Assembly: GCA_008828725.1 (NCBI GenBank)
Contig: MEHQ01003017.1
Coordinates: 124,001 to 188,000, forward strand
Direction: 5' to 3'
From: Saccharina japonica
Taxonomy: Eukaryota; Sar; Phaeophyceae; Laminariales; Laminariaceae
DNA: 64,000 bases
The notes under the pieces are model-generated. The model had not been told where the DNA came from. It searched no databases and saw only the letters and a list, made by a program, of their open reading frames with translations. A program made the translations under genes and the position numbers. This document shows positions 52,401 through 61,400 of this stretch, piece after piece. Position 1 is the stretch's first letter, and every line of letters starts with the position of its first letter.

Positions 52401-55400
52401 CGGCACAGGTGCATGACCTCACCCCCACGCACCTTACATACACCTGCTGTAACTACAACTTGTCCGGGCTGGTCGGTGTTACTTGCCCGGTGACTCGAAC
52501 GTTTGTTTTCTTTAGTTTTTATTTTTTAGTTTTTTTTCCACGTTATTCGTTCTTGCTGCCGGTGGCTACGTACGAGTGCAGTAGCGGGTACCAGTACGAG
52601 GAACAAACGACTGCTGTGTTCCCCCTCTTCAGCTTGCGACACCCCGGGATTTGAAGTCAACCACAATCCCGAAGGGAAACTTTGGTATACCCTATACACC
52701 GTACTCTGCCGTTCAAGTACATCCAATGCGTGCTGTTGGGGTGCGGTGTATGGTAAAGGTGTTCGAGAAACGCCATATTATCACCCGTCTGTATCCGCAG
52801 GAAGACCATGTAGCAAAATACGAGTATTGTTACGCGGCGCAAGTTTCGTATGTCTCCCCTACGTTGCACTTAGAAAGTTTTCTCGTTGTGACGTCTTTGC
52901 TTTCAAACAGGGTTGTGGGCGGACAAGCTGGCACGTATCCGCAAGACGGACGTTAACCAGGAGGCGGTCATCGGTGGCAGGGTGTGTCGCATCAACGAAG
53001 CGGAGGAGCCGTCCGAGGTGCTCTGGGAGCACTTGGATGCAACACTCTGCAGACGGTATGTATATGTATATTTGGCATGTACGATGCGCTGTTTGTCACG
53101 GTGGTGCCTCGGTTTGTGTGATGAATTTTCGCCGATTGGGCATGGCTTTTGAGTTGTCGAACCATTCAAACATTGGACAGATGATATAAACGATATTGCA
53201 TGATCTAGATGTTTCAGGGCAGATTTGTATTCCTGATCTGTATGATCTGTATGATCTGTATGATCTGTATGACCTGTATGATCTGTATGATCTAGCTCAT
53301 GTTGCCGGGTGGGATCCGTATGGCCTGTATGCTCTAGGATGTGTTTCTTGGATTGGATCTGTACTACACAAATCCTGCACATCTCATAACGGCAGCCAGG
53401 ATCTAGATGATTTCGATGATCTATATCGTAACATGTCTGAAATGTGAAACCTTTCACTGTCCGATCGCGCAAGCGGAAAATCGTTCCGAAGCACTTTGGG
53501 AAAGCTTGAATACGCAAGACTTGGAGTGCAGCTGTAAGTCGCCACAGGGTCCCTCCCGGGTTGCCCTGTTGAAAAACAAAACAAAAAAAATGTGATGTCA
53601 TGACCACCTTCCTTGCAGATCGTCGGGGCCAACCCGCAGCCTACGGTAGCGTCCAAGATGACTGACTTGTACCCCAAGCGAAACCCAAAGGGAATGCACG
53701 CATGCTACTATTCCGCACGGTTAACACGCTGAGGACCGTAGATATGTAAGTAATAGTACCCAAACGGTCTTTATATTTACTCCCATGGTGGTGTCTGTCT
53801 CTTTCCGCCCGTTTAGTTTATTGTTTTCGTTTGCTAATACAACGCCGCCTGTTGTGCTGTGGTCCTATTTATATCACTATATCCGTACGTGGTGGTATCT
53901 GTCTGATCCCGATGTCCGCAGCATGTGTGTGTGTTTTTTTGTTGCTTGTTCGTCCCTCCGTATGATGCAACGTGTATATACCATACCACACCGTACCATG
54001 CCAGACCATGCTATCTCATGCCATACCATACCGCGCCGTCGTTTCACCGGCGGCACCTGTATGTGTGCGAGATAGGATGATGACGTGGATGGTGTCCGGG
54101 TTTTTCTCGGCTATGTTCGTGGTGGCTGGTTTCTTCGTCCTGAGAGAAATCTTCGGCCGGGGCTGGTTCGCTGCCATCTTCATCGCGTTAATCAACGCCA
54201 TGCTCCCCGCCGTCATCATGGGCCTTACCCTCTCCATCGGTGAGAATGATTGCGTGCAGCATGCCACCTTGGTCCTGCCTTGTTAGATTGACGATTGAAC
54301 GTCACCAACATTTGGCCAGAGCATTACGGCCCATATTAACGAGTATAAAATAAATTCAATTTGGAAAAATAAAAAATCAAATTCGCTTTTCATTGGTCAA
54401 CACACGCACCAGCACCAAATATTAGGATCTTGGGGGTATAATATTGGGTGGTGGTTCGGGTTCTGACCAATGAGAAGCGGATTTTGATTATTTTTTTTTT
54501 CCAAATTGTTTTTTTTTCCTTCGTTAAAACGGGCCCTTACGGCGGGAACCGGCCCAACAGGCCAAGGAAAATCGAGCGGATCGCACTCTTGCGTTCTGCG
54601 AAACACTGGTAAACAAACTTACAATATAGCCGCCATTCCAACGGGGAAGCCTTGTCTATGTCCTGGTAGATACGTATTTAGCCCATGGGGTTGCGTATCG
54701 GGCTTACATACACTCGTACGGGTTAGAATGCTCTCACATTCGTTCGTTCGAGCTGCATTGTCCTCTCAAGCGAGCAGGCTCAGAAAATGTGTCGGTAGGT
54801 TCTACTATATATGCCTTTCTTAACGTAGCGGAAGGTGCCTGTCTTGCTGCTGCTTCTGCTGCTTCTGCTGCTTCGGTATACACCCCTCCCTAGGCGGAAG
54901 CGTAAGGACCGTTGGGTTACAAAAATCTGAAGACCAAACGGTGCTTATATTTACGGCCAAACTATATGCTGTGCACAACCATTGTACATACCTACCGTAA
55001 TAATGCGAGTAAACGCCCCTCCCCTCCCCCCTATTGTATAGGTTGGGTTGGCGTCGGTTGGCGAAGACGCTGTAAAACAAGCCTCTCACTGCGTGAGCTA
55101 GGCAACCAGGGTATCGTTTTTTTTTGGCGGTCACCAAGGCTGGCGGTCGAGTTAGATCATTTGTGCGGGGTGGAGAACCTTTGCTCCGCACAAGGGGAAT
55201 TATCGTATCACGTAGTGCGTATATGGTAAGGCACCCCCGAGGCAGTTACATAGTGCTCCCATTGCTGTCTCTGGAAGTGGTCACACCGGAAATTAAATTA
55301 ACTCATTAAAGCTGTCATCCATCTGCAAGTCTGCCTCACAAGCGGTTCTTAGTAGGATGCAGCTCTCCCTTCATGCGACTCGCCGAACACCCCACGGCGC

Positions 55401-58400
55401 TTCGCGCTTGGTGCTAGCAATGTCTGCCTGGTCGGTGAAAACCCGACATGTTCCGTCCCGGCATTGTAGGGATGCGAGGGTCTATGGTCATACGACTACG
55501 GCCATGCATGAAAATGAAGTACACCCCCCCCTTCCCCCCCCCGGGCCGACTCTTCGAGCTCGATATCTCGACAGCAAGAAGCAAGGAGAATGTCAGCGCC
55601 GAAAAGGGTGGCGTTGGTCAGATGTCTCTTAAACCGAGGGCTACCCGAAAACGTGTCGTTTGGCATTAGGAAACACCTTTGTTGCGGAGTTACCAAGCTA
55701 GAAAAGTCGGTTCGGGCGGGGGGGGGCGGGGGGGGGGGGTTACTCTCGTATTTTTGCGGTATTTTACAGATCCTCTCGAGGCTCATTCACCGAAGATTTA
55801 CTAGAAGAGTTGTTTTTGGTTTTTTGTTTCATTTTACTTAATTTCCTGTGGCTTGTTCGTTGCTTCTTTCCCATCGGCAGAGGAGCACAAGAGCCTCACG
55901 CACGTTCAGGGCTCCATGATGTTGAAGCTCGTCCTGGCCCGGGGCGTGAATTCGGCCTTCCTGCTTTTCATCATCACAAAGGACGAGGAGCAAATGGACT
56001 CCGACACCCTTCAACAGGTGGAGCAAGTAGAGCAAGGCCGGAGAATAATTACCTCGAGACTCCTGCCGCCCACGTGTTGCGTAAGGCTCCACAAGGGTGC
56101 TTTTGTTGCACTTGTTCGGCCACCTATGAGACAATCAGACAATCAGAACAGTTTTTTTGCTACGAATTTAGACTAGTATTTATTAGGACGACTGTTGAGT
56201 GCCCCCGCGGTGCTCACGTGTATTCGTAGGGTCGAAATGTTTACTGCATACATTGTGTTGGTTTGTTTTGGGCCCTGTTGAGCAATGCGGCAGATGACAT
56301 TTTTGTTGGCGCGGGGTGCGTAAGGACGCGTACAAGAGCCCTCTCACCGATTCCTGCTTGACTTCGGCCGTCACGGGATTGGAACGAAACCATGACCAAG
56401 GTTGCGCACCCCGGACAGGCCTAGTTCATCTACAGATACTACAGATCATCTAAAGATCAGATACCACTCTGGGCCGGAATATAAGGACCATTTGTACATC
56501 AATATGAAGACCAGGCGGTCCTTATATTTGCGCCCAGAGTGGTAGATCATCTAGATCATCTAGATCATGTAGTTCTTCACCTGCCTTTGCGAGAGGTTGT
56601 GCAAGATCTACACACAGAACAGATCCAACTCAGGAAACATGTGCTACTGTAGATCATGCAGATTATACGGCTCAGAGCCAGCAACATGAGCTAGCTCATA
56701 CCTGGTACAGGGGGTATATTTTGCTCGGAAAGATCTAGATCGTCAACTGGGAATCCCCTCCCCTCCCCTCCCCTCCCCGTTGCTGGATGCTGCCGTTGTT
56801 TCTTTCCATGCCTGGCAAAACTTAAGATCCTGTCGATTCTCATCGCGGACGCGTTTACGGCGCCTCTGATTCGGCTTACGAACGGTAAGCGCAGCGCGTG
56901 TACCCCACGTTGGTGGCTTGTGGTTTGCCCTGTATGGGTTATCGGGAAAATGCCCCTGCAACGTTAACGCAATATACGGCGGTTTGCGCTTCGCGCTCTC
57001 GATTTACGGTGCGCGCTTCGTGCTCACGGCCTCCGGCGGCTCCTGCGGAGGGCTGATTGTATTTCTGCACCTTGTGGGTGGGAGCAGGGTGCCAAATGGG
57101 ATCAGATCCGGGTGGTATCGTAGTGCAGGCTTTTCACGTTGTATACCGTAGTATTTATCAGCCAACAATAAACGCCTACTAGTCTTAGCAAACCCTTAGA
57201 ACCTAGCTGTGACACCTCCCTTAACCAATCTTGAGCATATGCTATTATATGGGATTTAGTGTGGCGCTCGCCGATGCACACGGCTTCTCAACCCAAATTT
57301 CTAAGCGTCTCCCAAAAGGTCAGCCGTATGCTTTTTTTCAGCCTTGGAAGGTTATTTCTTGTTCGTGGGCCTAGACTGCATGGTGCAGTGTAGCAGGCAT
57401 TGTATGCCGCCGCGTGCTACGGTAGAGGTAGTACTTTTTGGTTGAATCGTTTTCTGAACGATCGGGCTCCTTAACCCGACTTCGTCGGACTTTTATTTTT
57501 GTGACGAATAATGTTTCAAGCATACTTCGGTCATGAGATTTCTCATCCTGCAGCACTTTTATTTTCCTCCAAAATACTTTTTTCGGTGAGTTATGACGCT
57601 CCTTAAGTGAGGAGCTCAGAAAAAACAAGGCGCCCCTCTATCGTAGCAGGCATTGTATACATGCCATGACTTTGGCCGTGTTCGCGACGCTGCAGGAGGT
57701 TGTCACACGATGGCAGTGGGGGTTTCGCGGACATGCACGAAGCTAACGTCGATAATTTTGTTTCTCAACATTCCACACATGGGGACAGATCGTGATCTAG
57801 ATCGCCGACCCCCAGTTGATGATCTAGGCCTCGCAGGGCAGATGCTTGCTGTAGATTCCTGACATGTATGGTCTACAGTATCAGGCAGCTCATATTGTCT
57901 GGTGGGAGCCATGTAGTCTGAATGATCTAGCACATGTTTTTTCCCTAAGTTGGACCTGTACTACACAGGTTATGCACAACATACCATAACGGCAGGTTAG
58001 GTTGTGTCGATGATTTAGATGATGTATCTGTAGATGATATGGTATATCTAGATGATATGATCTATCTTTAGATTATACGATCTATCTGTAGAGGATATGA
58101 TCTATCTGTAGATGATATGATCTCTCTGTATATGATATGATCTATCTGTAGATGATATGATCTCTCTGTAGATGATATGATCTATCTGTAGATGATATGA
58201 TCTATCTGTAGATGATATAATCCATCTGTAGATGATATTATCTATCTGTAGATGATATTATCTATCTGTAGATGATATGATCTATCTGTAGATGATATGA
58301 TCTCTCTGTAGATGATATGATCTATCTGTAGATGGTATGATCTATCTGTAGATAATATGATCTGTCTGCAGATGATCTATCTGTAGACGATCCATCTGTA

Positions 58401-61400
58401 GACGATCCATCTGTAGATGATATATCTGTAGATGATCTATCTGTAGACGATCCATCTGTAGAAGGTCTATCTGTAGATGATCTGTATGATCTGTATGATC
58501 TGTATGATCGGTAGATCATATGTCCGACGTGTGCAGCGTTCTCCTACATGCCGACGGCAGTTGCTGGGACCCCGAACCCTGCATTTCGAGGACAGTCGCG
58601 CACACAACCAGTAATGCTTTTATGTAACCGCCGCTATTGTGCTGACCCCGGTCGTACTGCCTGTTTCTGAACGTGTCTCGTTAGTGGTGGACTTGTTGGG
58701 GCGAAAACTCGTGGGATCCAGGGCGAAGACACAAGCAGAGATGAACGTTTTTTTCCAAGGAGCGTTCTGGAATCTCGCAGAGAGGTACACGGACATGGTG
58801 AGGAGAGAAGGCGCTCGTATGCGCGGCCTGGCCTGAAAGGATCGATGATGCTTTTCGTTGAGAGATAGGACACCCTCCCTGTGCTAGCGAAGTGGGGTGG
58901 AGATGGCCGCGGCAGCGGGAGCATGAGCGCGATGAACGCAGGGGTTTCGGGGTAGATCCTACAGATGGTCTTAAAAATGAAGATCAGTTAGATCATTTAG
59001 ATCCTAGCCTGCCCTTTTGAGATATCATGCAGGATCTGTATATTAACAGTACAGATCCCACCCACGAAAGATGCGCTAGATCATGCAAATTATACCGTTC
59101 CCGCACGGCAACATACCCGTAGACCAAACCGATTAGGACTGTAGCTCCCCTGAATGATGTATATCACCGAATTATCTCGATCATGAAGTTGGAATCGGTG
59201 ATTTGTTCGATGTTGTGCAGGGTTTTGGTAAATCTGGCTCGGATTGGGCTACCGTAGCGCACCCTGCTTGCCGTGGTTCGCTTCGGTTCGATATTGTTTT
59301 AGTGTTGGGTTTCGTTTTGGCGCCTTGCGTTTGAAACTTGGAGGGTGTCTACGGGACCGTTGCGGAGGAAGTTTTTTTAGCAGCATCTAGTTAATGGTGT
59401 CTCGAGAGCTCGTCCATCTCGATATTCTATTAGTTAGATGCTGTTAATAGCGAGAATTATGACTGTTAGTAGCGGGAATGTTAATCGTCCCAGAAAACTC
59501 GTCCATCCCGAGATACTGTCGATTATATGCTGTTGATAGCGGGAGTTATGACTGTTGATGGTGGGAATGTTAGTCGTCCCAGAAAGCTCGTCCATCTCGA
59601 GATACTGTCAATTATATGCTGTTATTGGCGGGAATGTATGACTGTTAATATAGGGAAGTATTGTGTTGACGTCTCCACAGAAGGGTTGACGTTTCACTGG
59701 AATGCTCGTCCCTCGGTTTTGCGCTGTCATGGCACGGCGCTTGCGATTGCGCTCGGCAAAGGTTTCGACTCGCCCTACCGGTATGCGAGCATCAAATGAA
59801 CGTGGGGGATGTACTTCATTTTCATGCATGGCCGTAGTCGTATGACCATAGACCCTCGCATCCCTACAATGCCGGGACGGAGCACGTCGGGGGGGGGGTG
59901 TACTCATGTCGTGCACGGCCGTAGTCATATGACATAGACCCTCGCATCCCTACAATACCGGGACGGAGCACGTTGAGTTTTCACCAACCAGGCAGACATT
60001 GCTTGCACCAAGCGCGAAGCGCCGTGAGGTATTGGGCGAGTCGCATGGAGGGTGAGCTCATCCTGCTAAGAACCGCCTCTGAGGCGGACTTGCACATGGA
60101 CGACAGCTTCTATGAGTTAATTTAATTTCTGGTGTGGCCACTTCCGGAGACAGCAATGGGTATTACTATGTAACTGCCTCGCGGATGCCTTACCATATTA
60201 ACACTACGTGATACCACCATTCCCCTTGTGCGGAGCAAAGGTTCTACACCCCGCACAAATGATCTACTCGACCGCCAGCTTTGGTGACCGCCAAAAAAAT
60301 AAAAAATAAAAAACGGCACCCTGGTTGTGTAGCTCACGCAGCGAGTGGCGTGTTTTACAGCGTCGTTGCTAACCGACGTAGGGTGGAGGGGGGGGGTTAT
60401 TCGTATCGGTGAACCCCTTTCATGCTTTCGATACCCGTACGACCTTACACGGAATTTACTTTGCCCTCAGATCAAGACGGTGTTCGTGGGACTGTTCTAC
60501 TCGGCGATCGTGCCGACTGGGCTTATCGTGACGGCCGTCGCCATGCAAACGCTCTATTGGGTCGACAAGTACTCTCTCATGAGGCTGTGGAGGAGACCAC
60601 CGGTGAGGACACACGCGGCACGGCACGGCACCGCACCAGCCAGCCAGCCAACCAGCTAACCCCCGCGGCGAAGATGCACGCTATATAACACTGCTGCCTT
60701 GCGAGTTCTTGAACTTTTTAAAAGGACGCTCTTGTATATTTACAAGAAAAAAGAAAAAACAGCTGTGAGATCGAGGATTTCGTCGAAACTCCATCTTTGC
60801 AAGCATCTTTGCAAGCTGAGCGTGATACTTCGATCGCGCGTACTTGCGGGTTTTATGTGTCCTCATGCATTTGTATATGCACCCCCGTGCGTTTACAGAT
60901 AATGTGCCTTCACACGTTTCCTGTGTATCACTCCGCTCGTAACGTGATGAGGTATGTGTATCCCTCCCTATGTAAGGATGATAAATAGACACCCCAGGTG
61001 ATCTCGTAAGAAAATATAGAATCTAGGAAATACGCCCGTACTGCATTTATACCTGGTATATAGTAAGGGTCGTAGGATGCAATTTGTTTTTTTTTGCAAT
61101 TCTGGGACATGATACGTATGCACAACACATGTTTCCTGGATACCACTTTCTCCCTAAATGTAAGGATGGTTTGAATGCCCAAACGTTCCACATATCACAG
61201 ACAGATCAACGATCTTCATTTCATAATCTAGATCATTTAGGGCAGACGTATTCCTGATCTGTATGATCTGTATGATCTGTATGATCTGTGTGATATGTAT
61301 GATCTATTAATAGCTCATGTTGCCGGGTGGGATCCGAATATTCTGCATTGATCTACCACGTTTTTCTTGGGTTGGATCTGTACTGTACAGATCCTGCACA

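Larger units (their letters stand above)
54240..55880 (+). other. Intron 9 with a TIR element, MITE-C and element E
   Basis: 1,641 bp. In order: a long-TIR MITE (54319-54545), a MITE-C (54885-54962), element E on the plus strand (55030-55545) and a G run near 55720-55738. Confidence 0.8.
56018..56826 (+). other. Intron 10 with element F and a nested MITE-C
   Basis: 809 bp, largely an element F copy (56410-56755, minus) with a MITE-C inserted near its left end. A CCCCT tract (56757-56778) precedes the acceptor. Confidence 0.8.
56885..58684 (+). other. Intron 11 with D, H and F elements
   Basis: 1,800 bp, almost wholly repeats: a G-like fragment of the 32.2-kb repeat (57030-57110), D family (57155-57375), element H (57415-57648), and element F with a long minisatellite (57770-58530). 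Confidence 0.8.
58798..60470 (+). other. Intron 12 with element F, a diverged tandem repeat and element E
   Basis: 1,673 bp. Element F in minus orientation (58950-59230), three diverged units with CTCGTCCATCTCGA and GGGA-TGTTA (59395-59650), then element E on the minus strand (59805-60395). Confidence 0.8.
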
